53,569 nt of DNA from JALZDI01 sp036259355 (GCA_036259355.1 DATABY010000108.1:1-53569), one strand, 5' to 3'. Shown: positions 41,727 through 53,569, numbered from the stretch's first letter. Translations and numbers: made by a program. Notes: generated from the letters alone by a model not told the origin.

Positions 41727-43009
41727 CGACGTACCTGGTCAAGGAAGCCAATCTGCTCGGAGGCGCGCCGACCGACCTGCTGCTGCGCGACGGCGTGATC
41801 ACCGAGATCGGCTCGGTCGGGTCGACCGCCGGCGCAGAGGTCATCGAGGCCGACGGACTGGTGGCGCTGCCGGGGCTGGTCGACCTGCACACCCACCTGC
41901 GCGAGCCGGGGCGTGAGGACGCCGAGACGGTGCTCAGCGGCACCCAGGCCGCTGCCCGCGGCGGGTTCACCGCGGTGCACGCGATGGCCAACACCGACCC
42001 CGTGGCCGACACCGCCGGCGTGGTCGAGCAGGTGTGGCGGCTGGGCCGCGAGGGCGGCTACTGCGACGTCCAGCCGGTCGGCGCGGTCACCGTCGGCCTG
42101 GCCGGCCAGCAGCTCGCGGAGCTGGGCGCGATGGCCGACTCGCAGGCGGCGGTGCGGGTGTTCTCCGACGACGGCAGGTGCGTGTCCGACGCCGTGCTGA
42201 TGCGGCGCGCGCTGGAGTACGTCAAGGCCTTCGACGGAGCCATCGCCCAGCACGCCCAGGAACCGCGGCTCACCGAGGACGCCCAGATGAACGAGGGCGA
42301 GCTGTCCGGCGTACTCGGCCTGCAGGGCTGGCCGGCTGTCGCCGAGGAGGCGGTCATCGCCCGCGACTGCCTGCTCGCCGCGCACGTCGGCTCCCGGCTG
42401 CACGTCTGCCACGTCTCCACGGCCGGGTCGGTGGACATCGTGCGCTGGGCCAAGGGCAAGGGCTGGAACGTCACGGCCGAGGTCACCCCGCACCACCTGC
42501 TGCTCACCGACGAGCTCGCCACCACCTACGACGCGGTCTACAAGGTCAACCCGCCGCTGCGCAGCCCGGCCGACGTGGAGGCGCTGCGCGAGGGTCTGGC
42601 CGACGGCACCATCGACTGCGTCGCGACCGACCACGCCCCCCACCCGTCCGAGGACAAGGCCTGCGAGTGGTCGGCGGCCGCCTTCGGCATGCTCGGCCTC
42701 GAGACGGCGGTCTCCGTCGTGCAGGAGTCGATGGTCGACACCGGGCTGCTGGACTGGGCCGGGGTCGCCGACCGGATGTCCCGGCGCCCCGCGGAGATCG
42801 GCCGGCTGGTCGCCCACGGCCGCGGGCTGCAGGTCGGCGCACCCGCCAACCTCGTGCTCGTCGACCCGGCAGCCCGGCGCGTCGTCGACCCCGCCGAGTC
42901 GGCCTCGCTCTCCCGCAACACCCCCTACACCGGGCGGGAGCTGCCCGGCCGTGTCGTCGCCACGTTCCTGCGCGGCGTGCCCACCGTGCTCGACGGGAAG
43001 CTGCAGTGA
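41723..43009 (+). CDS. pyrC: Dihydroorotase (type I)
   Basis: 428 residues, GTG overlapping the pyrB stop. Metal site H56-T-H58 in DLHTHLREPG, later ligand region HVCHVSTAGSVD, and DHAPH near residue 305. It cyclises carbamoylaspartate to dihydroorotate. The stop overlaps the next GTG. Confidence 0.95.
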   Translation: MTTYLVKEANLLGGAPTDLLLRDGVITEIGSVGSTAGAEVIEADGLVALPGLVDLHTHLREPGREDAETVLSGTQAAARGGFTAVHAMANTDPVADTAGVVEQVWRLGREGGYCDVQPVGAVTVGLAGQQLAELGAMADSQAAVRVFSDDGRCVSDAVLMRRALEYVKAFDGAIAQHAQEPRLTEDAQMNEGELSGVLGLQGWPAVAEEAVIARDCLLAAHVGSRLHVCHVSTAGSVDIVRWAKGKGWNVTAEVTPHHLLLTDELATTYDAVYKVNPPLRSPADVEALREGLADGTIDCVATDHAPHPSEDKACEWSAAAFGMLGLETAVSVVQESMVDTGLLDWAGVADRMSRRPAEIGRLVAHGRGLQVGAPANLVLVDPAARRVVDPAESASLSRNTPYTGRELPGRVVATFLRGVPTVLDGKLQ

Positions 43010-43521
43010 GCGGGGGTGGCAACGCCGAGCTGGCGCTGTGGACCGCCGTGCTGTCCGTGCTTGTGCTGCTCGCCTACGCCGGCATGCTGCGGGGCTGGCG
43101 CCGACGGGAGCGCCGCCACGAGCTGCCGCCGCTGCTGCCTGCCGGACGGCCGTCCGGTGCGGAGCCGCCGTTGCTGGAGGCCGAGGGACGCTACTTCGGC
43201 TCGACGCTGGCGGGGGACTGGCTCGACCGCGTGGTGGCCCGCGGCCTCGGCACCCGCAGCCCGGTGCGGCTGCTCCTGTCGGAGCTGGGGCTGGACGTGC
43301 ACCGTCCCGGCGGCGGCTTCCGCATCCCTGCCGAAGCGGTCCAGGGCGCGCGACACGACCAGGGCATCGCCGGCAAGGTGGTGCCGCCCCACGGGATCCT
43401 CGTGGTGACCTGGCGGCATGGCGAGCACCGGCTCGACACCGGGTTCCGGCTGTCCGACAGCAGCACCCACGAGCAGTGGGCCCTCGCGATCTCCCGCCTC
43501 TCGAAGGAGCACCAGGCATGA
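43006..43521 (+). CDS. Small membrane protein of the pyr operon (PH-like domain)
   Basis: 171 residues, GTG overlapping the pyrC stop and ATGA overlap with carA. One N-terminal membrane segment (about 8-25: WTAVLSVLVLLAYAGML), a basic stop-transfer RGWRRRERR, then a cytosolic domain with mixed beta pattern (EGRYFGSTLAGDWLDRVV; GILVVTWRHGEHRLDTGFRL). It resembles the PH-like proteins found between pyrC and carA in other actinobacteria. Function unknown; strict coupling to pyr genes suggests a linked role. Confidence 0.82.
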   Translation: MSGGGNAELALWTAVLSVLVLLAYAGMLRGWRRRERRHELPPLLPAGRPSGAEPPLLEAEGRYFGSTLAGDWLDRVVARGLGTRSPVRLLLSELGLDVHRPGGGFRIPAEAVQGARHDQGIAGKVVPPHGILVVTWRHGEHRLDTGFRLSDSSTHEQWALAISRLSKEHQA

Positions 43522-44732
43522 CTACCCGACCCACGCCGGCGTTGCTCGTGCTGGAGGACGGACGCATCTTCCGCGGCGATTCCTTCGGCGCCGAGGGCGA
43601 CACGGTCGGCGAGGCGGTCTTCGCCACCGGCATGACCGGCTACCAGGAGACGCTGACCGATCCGTCGTACCACCGGCAGGTCGTGGTGATGACGGCTCCG
43701 CACATCGGCAACACCGGCATCAACGACGAGGACCCGGAGTCCGGCCGCGTCTGGGTCGCCGGCTACGTCGTGCGGGACCCCGCCCGGGTGCCGTCGAGCT
43801 GGCGGTCGCGCCGCACGCTGGACGACGAGCTGCGGGCGCAGGGCGTGGTCGGCATCAGCGGCGTGGACACCCGGGCGCTGACCCGGCACCTGCGCGAGCG
43901 CGGTGCCATGCGGGTCGGCATCTCGAGCACCACCACCGATTCCGCCGAGGTCCTGGCGCGGGTGCAGTCGGCGCCACCGATGGCCGGTGCCGACCTCAGC
44001 GGCGAGGTCACGGCCAGCGAGCCGTACGTCGTCCCGGCGTCGGGTGCCAAGCGGTTCACCGTCGCCGCGCTCGACCTCGGCATCAAGACCATGACCCCGG
44101 CCCAGCTCGCCCGACGGGGCGTGGAGGTGCACGTCCTGCCCTCCACCTCCACCCTCGAGGACGTGCTCTCGGTGTCCCCGGACGGGCTGTTCTTCTCCAA
44201 CGGCCCCGGCGACCCGGCCACCGCCGACCACGCGATCGGGCTGCTGGAGGGCTTGCTGGCGCGTGGCGTCCCGTACTTCGGCATCTGCTTCGGCAACCAG
44301 CTGTTCGGGCGGGCGCTGGGGCTCGGCACCTACAAGCTCAAGTACGGCCACCGCGGCATCAACCAGCCGGTGCTGGACCGCTCCACCGGCAAGGTCGAGG
44401 TCACCTCCCACAACCACGGGTTCGCGGTCCAGTGGCCAACCGCGGTGCCGCTCGACGTCGGGGTCTCGACGCCGTACGGACGCGCCGAGGTGAGCCACGT
44501 GTGCCTCAACGACGACGTGGTGGAGGGGCTGCGGCTGCTCGACGACGACGGCGAGCTGCTGGGGTTCTCGGTGCAGTACCACCCGGAGGCCGCCGCGGGG
44601 CCGCACGACGCGGCATACCTCTTCGACCGCTTCACGTCGCTGATGGAGCGGCGAGGCGCGGAGCGAGGAACCAGCAGAGCTTCGAGCGCGACCGAAAGCA
44701 CAGCGTCGAACACCGAGGGAGTCTCGAACTAG
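43518..44732 (+). CDS. carA: Carbamoyl phosphate synthase, small (glutaminase) subunit
   Basis: 404 residues, ATG overlapping the previous stop, GAAGGAG upstream. Class-I glutaminase with Cys257 in FGICFGNQ, and His355/Glu357 in QYHPEA. The residue after GICFG is Asn where most CarA have His (GICLGHQ). The last ~29 residues are an unusual Ser/Thr/Arg-rich tail. It delivers ammonia to CarB. carB starts immediately after the stop. Confidence 0.95.
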   Translation: MTTRPTPALLVLEDGRIFRGDSFGAEGDTVGEAVFATGMTGYQETLTDPSYHRQVVVMTAPHIGNTGINDEDPESGRVWVAGYVVRDPARVPSSWRSRRTLDDELRAQGVVGISGVDTRALTRHLRERGAMRVGISSTTTDSAEVLARVQSAPPMAGADLSGEVTASEPYVVPASGAKRFTVAALDLGIKTMTPAQLARRGVEVHVLPSTSTLEDVLSVSPDGLFFSNGPGDPATADHAIGLLEGLLARGVPYFGICFGNQLFGRALGLGTYKLKYGHRGINQPVLDRSTGKVEVTSHNHGFAVQWPTAVPLDVGVSTPYGRAEVSHVCLNDDVVEGLRLLDDDGELLGFSVQYHPEAAAGPHDAAYLFDRFTSLMERRGAERGTSRASSATESTASNTEGVSN

Positions 44733-48058
<3,326 letters not shown>

Positions 48059-48062
<4 letters not shown>

Positions 48063-48919
48063 CGGCTCCGGTGCAGGTGCAGGGCGAGGTGCTGTCGCTG
48101 AAGCAGGTCGGCGCCTACCACCACCTGACGCTGGTCGCCTCCGGGATCGCCGAGCGCACCCAACCGGGACACTTCGCCGCGTTGGCGATCGGCGACCGCA
48201 CCTCCGCACAGCTGCTGCGCCGGGCGTTCTCGATCTACCGCACCCGCGCCGGTGGCGGATACGGCGGCACGGTCGAGGTCGTGTTCGCCGTGCACGGGCC
48301 CGGCACCGCGTGGCTGTCCCGCCTGCGCGAGCACGACACCGTCGACGTGGTGGGACCGCTGGGCCGGCCCTTCACGCTGCCGCGCGAGCCGGTGTCGTGC
48401 GTCCTGGTCGGCGGCGGCTACGGCAGCGCGCCGCTGTTCGGCCTGGCCGAACGGCTGCGTGCGCGGGGCTGCGCCGTGCACATGGTGCTGGGCGCGGCCA
48501 CCGAGGACCGCCTGTTCGGCACCGTCGAGGCCAAGCGCGCCGCGCAGTCGACGGTCGTGACCACCGACGACGGCTCGGCCGGCCTGCCAGGGCAGGTCAC
48601 CGGACCGCTGCCGGACCTGATCGACCGCACCGGCAGCGAGGTCGTCTACGCCTGCGGCCCGATGGGGATGCTCGCCGCGGTGTCCCGGCTGGCCGCCGAG
48701 CACGGCGCCTGGAGCCAGTGCGCGGTCGAGGAGTCGATGGCGTGCGGCGTGGGCGTGTGCATGACATGCGTACTGCCCCTCGCCGGCGACGACGGCCGCA
48801 CCAGGATGGTGCGGTCCTGCGTCGAAGGCCCCGTCTTCCGCGGCGACCGGGTGCGCTGGGCCGACGTCGGCACCGTCCCGGCCGACACCGTGGGCGCACC
48901 GGCCGGAGGCGCGCACTGA
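48059..48919 (+). CDS. pyrK: Dihydroorotate dehydrogenase electron transfer subunit (PyrK-like)
   Basis: 286 residues, GTG overlapping the carB stop. FAD domain (RRAFSIYR), NAD-binding stretch (CVLVGGGYGSAPLFGLAERL), and a C-terminal 2Fe-2S cluster motif C-GVGV-C-MT-C ... C. It passes electrons from PyrD to NAD. Its presence beside pyrD implies a type 1B enzyme, unlike the quinone-linked type 2 PyrD of mycobacteria. The stop overlaps the pyrD ATG. Confidence 0.93.
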
Positions 48920-49860
48920 TGCTCGACCTCACCACGCGCCTGCGCGGCGCGACGCTGCCCAACCCGGTGATGACCGCCTCCGGCTGCGCGGCGGCCGGAC
49001 GCGAGCTCGCGCAGTTCTTCGACGTGGCCGACCTCGGCGCGGTCGTCACGAAGTCGATCATGCGCGACCCCCGCTCCGGGCGACCCACACCGCGGATGGC
49101 CGAGACCCCGTCCGGCATGCTCAACTCCATCGGGCTGCAGGGCCCCGGCATCGACGGTTTCCTGGCCCGGGACCTGCCCTGGCTGGTCGAGCACCACGCC
49201 CGCGCGGTCGTGTCGATCGCCGGCTCGACGCTGGGGGAGTACGCCGAGCTCGCGCGGCGGGTCGGGGAGAGTCCCGGCGTCACGGCGGTGGAGGTCAACA
49301 TCTCCTGCCCCAACGTGGAGAACCGCGGCCTGGTCTTCGCCTGTGACCCGTACCAGGCGGCGAAGGTGGTCTCCGTCGTACGCCGCGAGACTCCTCGCGG
49401 CATCCCGGTCCTGGCCAAGCTCTCACCCGACGTGACCAGCATCGTCGACGTCGCCCGCTCGGTGGTCGACGCCGGCGCCGACGGGCTGGTGATGATCAAC
49501 ACGCTGCTCGGGCTCACGGTCGACCCCGACACGCTGCGGCCGGTCCTCGGCGGCACCACCGGCGGGCTCTCCGGGCCGGCGATCCGTCCGGTCGCCGTGC
49601 GGTGCGTGTGGCAGGTGCACCAGGCGATGCCCGACGTGCCGATCGTCGGTGTCGGCGGCGTCCGCACCGGGTTCGACGCGCTGGAGCTCATGCTCGCCGG
49701 TGCCTGCGCGGTGCAGGTGGGCACGGTGATCTTCAACGACCCGAGCGCTCCGGTACGCATCCTCGGCGAGCTGCGCGACGAGCTCGCGGTCCGCGGTTTC
49801 CAGCGTGCCGCCGACGCCATCGGCTACGCCCACCGAAAACCCGACGAGGAGCTGCTGTGA
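48919..49860 (+). CDS. pyrD: Dihydroorotate dehydrogenase, type 1B catalytic subunit
   Basis: 313 residues, ATG overlapping the pyrK stop. FMN barrel with NPVMTASGCAA, NSIGLQGPG, the NISCPNVENRG block bearing the catalytic Cys of class 1 enzymes, LAKLSPDVT, and the late GGVRTGFDALE. It oxidises dihydroorotate to orotate in the cytosol with PyrK as partner. The stop overlaps the pyrF GTG. Confidence 0.95.
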   Translation: MLDLTTRLRGATLPNPVMTASGCAAAGRELAQFFDVADLGAVVTKSIMRDPRSGRPTPRMAETPSGMLNSIGLQGPGIDGFLARDLPWLVEHHARAVVSIAGSTLGEYAELARRVGESPGVTAVEVNISCPNVENRGLVFACDPYQAAKVVSVVRRETPRGIPVLAKLSPDVTSIVDVARSVVDAGADGLVMINTLLGLTVDPDTLRPVLGGTTGGLSGPAIRPVAVRCVWQVHQAMPDVPIVGVGGVRTGFDALELMLAGACAVQVGTVIFNDPSAPVRILGELRDELAVRGFQRAADAIGYAHRKPDEELL

Positions 49861-50672
49861 CCTTCGGTGCCCGGCTGAGGGCGGCCATGGACGACCGCGG
49901 GCCCCTGTGCGTGGGGGTCGACCCGCATCCGGGGCTGCTCCTGGACTGGGGCGTGGGCGACGACGTGAAGGGCCTGGACCGGTTCGCGATGACGGCGGTG
50001 GAGGCGCTGGCGCCCCAGGTGGCGATGCTCAAGCCGCAGTCGGCGTTCTTCGAGCGGCACGGATCGGCCGGGATCGCCGTGCTGGAGCGGCTGCTCGCCC
50101 GCGCCCGCGAGGCCGGCTGCCTGGTGCTGCTCGACGTCAAGCGCGGCGACATCGGGTCCACCGTGCAGGCCTACGCCGACGCCTACCTCGACCCGGCGTC
50201 GCCCTTGGCCGCCGACGCGGTGACCGCCAGCCCCTTCCTCGGGTTCGGCTCGCTGGACCCCCTGATCGACACCGCGCTGGCGCACCAGCGGGGGGTGTTC
50301 GTGCTGGCGCTGACCTCGAACGCCGAGGGGCCCGAGGTGCAGCGCGCCCGAGGCGCCGACGGGCGGACCGTCGCGGGGTCGGTGCTGGCGCAGGTCGCCG
50401 AGCGCAACCTCGGCGCGCGGCCGATGGGCTCGGTCGGGGCGGTCGTCGGCGCCACGATCGGGCAGACGTCGGAGGACCTGGCCGTCAACGGCCCACTGCT
50501 GGTGCCCGGGCTGGGCGCCCAGGGCGGCACCGCCGACGACGTACGCCGGATCTTCGCCGGGGTGGAGCACCTCGTCGTGCCGACCGCGTCGCGTGAGATC
50601 CTGACCGCCGGCCCGGACGTCGCCGCGCTGGCCGGCAGGGCCCGGGAGGTCGCCGCCCAGCTCACCGGCTGA
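49857..50672 (+). CDS. pyrF: Orotidine 5'-phosphate decarboxylase
   Basis: 271 residues, GTG overlapping the pyrD stop. The long bacterial type: GVDPHPGLL at the N-terminus and the catalytic block LLDVKRGDIGSTVQAYADAY, then VPGLGAQGG near the phosphate site. It decarboxylates OMP to UMP, the last step of the operon; pyrE is not in the operon and must lie elsewhere. No clear terminator follows. Confidence 0.95.
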   Translation: MTFGARLRAAMDDRGPLCVGVDPHPGLLLDWGVGDDVKGLDRFAMTAVEALAPQVAMLKPQSAFFERHGSAGIAVLERLLARAREAGCLVLLDVKRGDIGSTVQAYADAYLDPASPLAADAVTASPFLGFGSLDPLIDTALAHQRGVFVLALTSNAEGPEVQRARGADGRTVAGSVLAQVAERNLGARPMGSVGAVVGATIGQTSEDLAVNGPLLVPGLGAQGGTADDVRRIFAGVEHLVVPTASREILTAGPDVAALAGRAREVAAQLTG

Positions 50673-50749
50673 GCGCGCGGTCGTGCGATGCTGGGCGTGC
50701 ACATCGGGGGCCGTTGCGTGGCTTCCGCGACGGGAATGAGGGCTGCTTG

Positions 50750-51238
50750 ATGATGCGAACGCTCGGGCTCACCGGGGCCGCCGTCCTGCTCGCTGCCGTA
50801 CCCGGCTGCGGCGGTGGTGACTCGGCGACCGAGGCGGACTCGGGCGGCGGCGCCGCCGGGGCCGAGCAGTACTGCAGCTCGTTGCAGAAGGCGCAGCAGG
50901 AGTTCGGCGCGCTGTCGAGCGGTCAGCTCAGCGGCGCGAACCTCGACCGGATCTTCGACCGGATGCACACCATCGCCGACCTGGCGCCGCAGCCGGTCGC
51001 CGACGAGTGGGACACGCTCGACCGCGGGATCAGCCAGATGCAGACCGGGCTGCAGGAGCTCGGCCTGAGGTTCGAGGACCTGTCCGACCCGAGCAAGCTG
51101 CAGAGCGTCGACCCGCAGAAGCTGCGCAAGTTCGGCCAGGACATGGAGAAGGTCGGCGGCCAGAAGTTCCAGCGCGCCGGCGACACGATCGAGAAGCACG
51201 CCCGCACCGAGTGCGGCATCAAGCTCAGCCAGAACTGA
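50750..51238 (+). CDS. Putative lipoprotein of unknown function
   Basis: 162 residues from ATG 50750 (ATG 50753 is also possible), GAGGG upstream. Signal peptide MMRTLGLTGAAVLLAAVPGC with a lipobox-like end (Cys20), then a Gly/Asp/Ser-rich linker and a helical domain (YCSSLQKAQQEFGAL; MHTIADLAPQPVADEWDTL; KLRKFGQDMEKVGGQKF) with two Cys that may pair. I do not recognise the family; small helical lipoproteins with this pattern are common in actinobacteria. Probably a separate unit between pyrF and mihF. Confidence 0.78.
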   Translation: MMRTLGLTGAAVLLAAVPGCGGGDSATEADSGGGAAGAEQYCSSLQKAQQEFGALSSGQLSGANLDRIFDRMHTIADLAPQPVADEWDTLDRGISQMQTGLQELGLRFEDLSDPSKLQSVDPQKLRKFGQDMEKVGGQKFQRAGDTIEKHARTECGIKLSQN

Positions 51239-51259
51239 CCCTGCGAGGTACGCGTGCGT

Positions 51260-51289
51260 TTGCTCCCGACGACCGTCCCTCGCTAGGTT
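51260..51289 (+). promoter_or_regulatory. Candidate promoter of mihF (TTGCTC-N18-TAGGTT)
   Basis: TTGCTC (51260-51265) and TAGGTT (51284-51289) are 18 bp apart in the 108-bp gap before mihF. Transcription would start near 51296, leaving a leader of about 50 bases. Confidence 0.5.
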
Positions 51290-51346
51290 CCGGGTGCGTC
51301 GATGTTCGTCCCCAACCAGACCGTGAAGACCCAGAGGTGACCTCCC

Positions 51347-51667
51347 GTGGCCTTGCCCTCCCTCACCCCCGAGCAGCGGCAGGCTGCCCTCGAGAAGGCC
51401 GCCGCCGCACGTCGTGAGCGTGCGGAGGTCAAGAACCGGCTGAAGCACTCGGGCGCGTCCCTGGCGGACGTGCTCCGCGACGGCAAGAAGAACGAGGTCA
51501 TCGGCAAGATGAAGGTCCTCGACCTGCTGCAGTCGATGCCCGGCCTGGGCAAGGTGCGCGCCCGGCAGATGATGGAGCGCATCGGGATCTCGGAGAGCCG
51601 CCGCGTGCGCGGCCTCGGCAACAACCAGATCGCTGCGCTCGAGCGCGAGTTTGACGCCCGCGGCTGA
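51347..51667 (+). CDS. mihF: Actinobacterial integration host factor (mIHF/sIHF)
   Basis: 106 residues, GTG start. The sequence ALPSLTPEQRQAALEKAAAARRERAEVKNRLKHSG is the family's long basic helix, followed by an HhH-like lobe (MPGLGKVRARQMMERIGISESRRVRGLG). mIHF is a sequence-tolerant nucleoid protein unrelated to enterobacterial IHF. The order mihF-gmk-rpoZ-coaBC is strongly conserved. Its 3' end overlaps gmk by 17 bp. Confidence 0.95.
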   Translation: MALPSLTPEQRQAALEKAAAARRERAEVKNRLKHSGASLADVLRDGKKNEVIGKMKVLDLLQSMPGLGKVRARQMMERIGISESRRVRGLGNNQIAALEREFDARG

Positions 51668-52241
51668 GCCCGCCCAGCAGGCGGCCCAGGCGGCCCTGCG
51701 CCTGACCGTGCTGTCCGGGCCGCCCGGGGTAGGCAAGAGCACGGTGGTGGGGGAGCTGCGGCGCAGCTACCCCGAGGTGTGGGTCTCGGTGTCGGCGACG
51801 ACCCGCCGCCCCCGGCCCGACGAGGTCCACGGACGGCACTACTACTTCGTCGACGACGTCGAGTTCGACCGGCTGGTCGCGCAGGACGCGTTGCTGGAGT
51901 GGGCGCAGTTCACCGGCAACCGTTACGGCACTCCACGCAAGCCGGTGTACGACAAGCTCGCGCAGGGCGTCCCCGTGCTGCTCGAGATCGACCTGCAGGG
52001 GGCCCGGCAGATCCGGGTCGCGGTGCCCGACGCACGGCTCGTGTTCCTCAAGCCGCCGTCCTGGGACGAGCTGGTTCGCCGGCTGGTGGCCCGCGGCACC
52101 GAGCCCGACGACGTGGTGCAGCAACGGCTGGCGATGGCGCGGCGTGAGCTGGCGCACGAGCCGGAGTTCGATGTGACGCTCATCAACACCGAAGTGGGCT
52201 CGGTGTGCAAGGACTTGGTAGCCTTGATGCAGACCTCCTAG
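51651..52241 (+). CDS. gmk: Guanylate kinase
   Basis: 196 residues. TTG 51651 is the likely start, inside the end of mihF. P-loop SGPPGVGKST (about 22-31), the GMP-binding SATTRRPRPDEVHGRHYYF, and the lid region EIDLQGARQIR. It phosphorylates GMP to GDP. The overlap with mihF implies coupled translation. Confidence 0.95.
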   Translation: MTPAAEPAQQAAQAALRLTVLSGPPGVGKSTVVGELRRSYPEVWVSVSATTRRPRPDEVHGRHYYFVDDVEFDRLVAQDALLEWAQFTGNRYGTPRKPVYDKLAQGVPVLLEIDLQGARQIRVAVPDARLVFLKPPSWDELVRRLVARGTEPDDVVQQRLAMARRELAHEPEFDVTLINTEVGSVCKDLVALMQTS

Positions 52242-52278
52242 TACTTCCCCCTTGCACTCTCTGGAAAGGCAGTCGCGC

Positions 52279-52560
52279 GTGTCCGGCATCGAGCCTGTGG
52301 CCGAGGGCATCACCAACCCTCCGATTGACGAGCTGCTCACCAAGACCGACTCCAAGTACAAGCTCGTCCTCTACGCCGCCAAGCGGGCGCGTCAGATCAA
52401 CGCCTACTACTCCCAGCTGGGCGAGGGGCTGCTCGAGTACGTCGGGCCGCTGGTCGACACCCACGTCCAGGAGAAGCCGCTGTCGATCGCGCTGCGCGAG
52501 GTCAACAGCGACCTGCTGACCCTGCAGGACGCCGAGCCCGAGCAGGCCGAGCAGGACTGA
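52279..52560 (+). CDS. rpoZ: RNA polymerase omega subunit
   Basis: 93 residues from GTG 52279 with GGAAAGG upstream; an ATG at 52252 would include the ribosome binding site in the gene. The conserved GITNPPIDELLTKTDSKYKLVLYAAKRARQIN block is the omega signature. Omega helps assemble the beta' subunit. It lies between gmk and coaBC, as in most actinobacteria. Confidence 0.95.
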   Translation: MSGIEPVAEGITNPPIDELLTKTDSKYKLVLYAAKRARQINAYYSQLGEGLLEYVGPLVDTHVQEKPLSIALREVNSDLLTLQDAEPEQAEQD

Positions 52561-52568
52561 GCGCCCCG

Positions 52569-53569
52569 ATGTCGACGGGGCCGCCCAGCCGCCCTGAGAC
52601 CGACGACCGCGGAGCCGTCCGCAACGTCGTACTGGGGGTGAGCGGCGGCATCGCCGCGTACAAGGCCTGCGAGCTGCTGCGCCTGCTCACCGAGAGCGGA
52701 CAGCGGGTCCGTGTCGTCCCGACGGCCGGCGCCCTGGAGTTCGTCGGTGCGGCCACCTGGGCGGCCCTGTCCGGGCAGCCGGTCTCCACCCGCGTCTGGG
52801 ACGACGTCCACGAGGTGCCCCACGTCCGGATCGGCCAGGCGGCCGACCTCGTCGTGGTCGCCCCCGCGACCGCCGATCTGCTGGCGAAGGCGGCGCACGG
52901 GATGGCCGACGACCTGCTCACCAACACGCTGCTCACCGCGCGCTGCCCGGTGCTGTACGCCCCGGCCATGCACACCGAGATGTGGGAGCACCCGGCCACG
53001 CAGGCCAACGTCGCCACGCTGCGCGAGCGCGGCGCGGTGGTCATCGAGCCCGCGGTGGGCCGGCTGACGGGCGCCGACAGCGGCAGGGGGCGGCTGCCGG
53101 ACCCCGAGGAGCTCTTCGAGGTCGCGCGCGACGTGCTGCTGCGGGGCGCCCTGACCCAGGACCTGACCGGCAGGCATGTGGTGGTCAGCGCCGGGGGCAC
53201 CCGGGAGTACCTCGACCCGGTCCGGTACCTCGGCAACCGGTCGTCGGGCCGGCAGGGCTACGCGCTCGCGCGCGCCGCCGTCGCCCGCGGCGCGGAGGTG
53301 ACGCTGGTGGCGGCCAACGTCGCGCTGCCCGACCCCGCCGGCGTGAAGGTGCAGCGGGTCGAGTCCACCGCGCAGCTGCGGGACGCGGTCCTGGCCGCCG
53401 GCGCCACGGCCGACGCGGTCGTGATGGCCGCGGCTCCGGCCGACTTCCGGCCGACCCAGCGCGCCGAGCACAAGATCAAGAAGACCGATGACCGGTCCGC
53501 GCCGACGCTGGACCTGGTGCAGAACGACGACGTCCTCGCGACCCTCGTGCGCCGCCGCGAGGGCGCCCG
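52569..53569 (+). CDS. coaBC: Bifunctional CoaBC (phosphopantothenoylcysteine decarboxylase/synthase), 3' end outside the window
   Basis: 333 residues are visible from ATG 52569. The N-terminal CoaC flavoprotein part shows VVLGVSGGIAAYKACELLR, the catalytic-type His in VPHVRIG, and PAMHTEMW where most enzymes have PxMNxxMW (Asn to His). The CoaB part begins at about 200 with VVVSAGGTREYLDPVRYLGNRSSG. It makes 4'-phosphopantetheine from 4'-phosphopantothenate, CTP and cysteine. The gene is cut by the right edge of the window. Confidence 0.95.
   Translation, partial: MSTGPPSRPETDDRGAVRNVVLGVSGGIAAYKACELLRLLTESGQRVRVVPTAGALEFVGAATWAALSGQPVSTRVWDDVHEVPHVRIGQAADLVVVAPATADLLAKAAHGMADDLLTNTLLTARCPVLYAPAMHTEMWEHPATQANVATLRERGAVVIEPAVGRLTGADSGRGRLPDPEELFEVARDVLLRGALTQDLTGRHVVVSAGGTREYLDPVRYLGNRSSGRQGYALARAAVARGAEVTLVAANVALPDPAGVKVQRVESTAQLRDAVLAAGATADAVVMAAAPADFRPTQRAEHKIKKTDDRSAPTLDLVQNDDVLATLVRRREGA

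Overview
The window is a very GC-rich (roughly 70% or more by eye), densely packed actinobacterial chromosome segment. GTG and TTG starts are common, stop/start overlaps (ATGA, GTGA) are frequent, and the markers are actinobacterial: a phosphatidylinositol mannoside cluster, BldD, an actinobacterial-type integration host factor (mIHF), PyrR with a leader element, and RelA. Gene order follows the conserved actinobacterial core (from memory, M. tuberculosis pgsA1-pimA / pdx / ruv / relA / hisS-aspS / alaS / aro / efp-nusB and pyrR...mihF-gmk-rpoZ-dfp). I would guess Propionibacteriales (Nocardioidaceae-like), but this is an inference from order and style, not a phylogeny.

Layout. 1-3865 (minus strand): a truncated serine hydrolase lipoprotein, a duplicated-module lipoprotein and an EF-G-like GTPase, separated by strong inverted repeats. 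4027-7182: pgsA-patA-pimA and a small membrane protein (PI and PIM lipid synthesis). 7280-9468: pdxS, a DUF6891-like gene and pdxT (PLP synthesis). 9511-12628: yebC-ruvC-ruvA-ruvB. 12699-13680: a diguanylate cyclase gene broken by four apparent single-base indels. 13765-17143: yajC-apt-relA, where the usual secD-secF between yajC and apt are absent. 17144-18430: an AbiEi/DUF559-like gene framed by seven copies of a TGACGCGTCA-centred repeat, five upstream in one orientation and two downstream inverted. 18430-23700: DUF349 protein (minus), glyoxalase-II-like hydrolase, hisS, aspS. 23851-31445: a small ORF, rarA, two small accessory genes, alaS, ruvX, mltG, aroE. 31495-34401: a stand-alone prepilin peptidase, then an accessory island of a GlxA-type regulator, a divergent flavodoxin-fold oxidoreductase and a VOC protein. 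34554-38460: aroC-aroK-aroB, efp, nusB. 38552-39271: a secreted basic protein with its own promoter and a strong terminator. 39349-39879 (minus): bldD. 40096-50672: the complete pyr operon (pyrR-pyrB-pyrC-small membrane gene-carA-carB-pyrK-pyrD-pyrF) behind a PyrR-binding mRNA hairpin. 50750-53569: lipoprotein, mihF, gmk, rpoZ and the start of coaBC.

How the genes connect. De novo pyrimidine synthesis is encoded from carbamoyl phosphate to UMP in one operon whose translation is probably repressed by its first product. Three late shikimate enzymes (aroC, K, B) plus aroE lie close together. RelA (ppGpp), Apt and Gmk mark purine and stringent-response functions. BldD keeps an intact c-di-GMP signature while the only c-di-GMP-synthesising gene here is broken. 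I see no tRNA, rRNA, CRISPR array, insertion sequence or origin. No gene-free stretch exceeds 300 bases; the two longest (17144-17410 and 39880-40140) hold the repeat array and the bldD/pyrR control region respectively.
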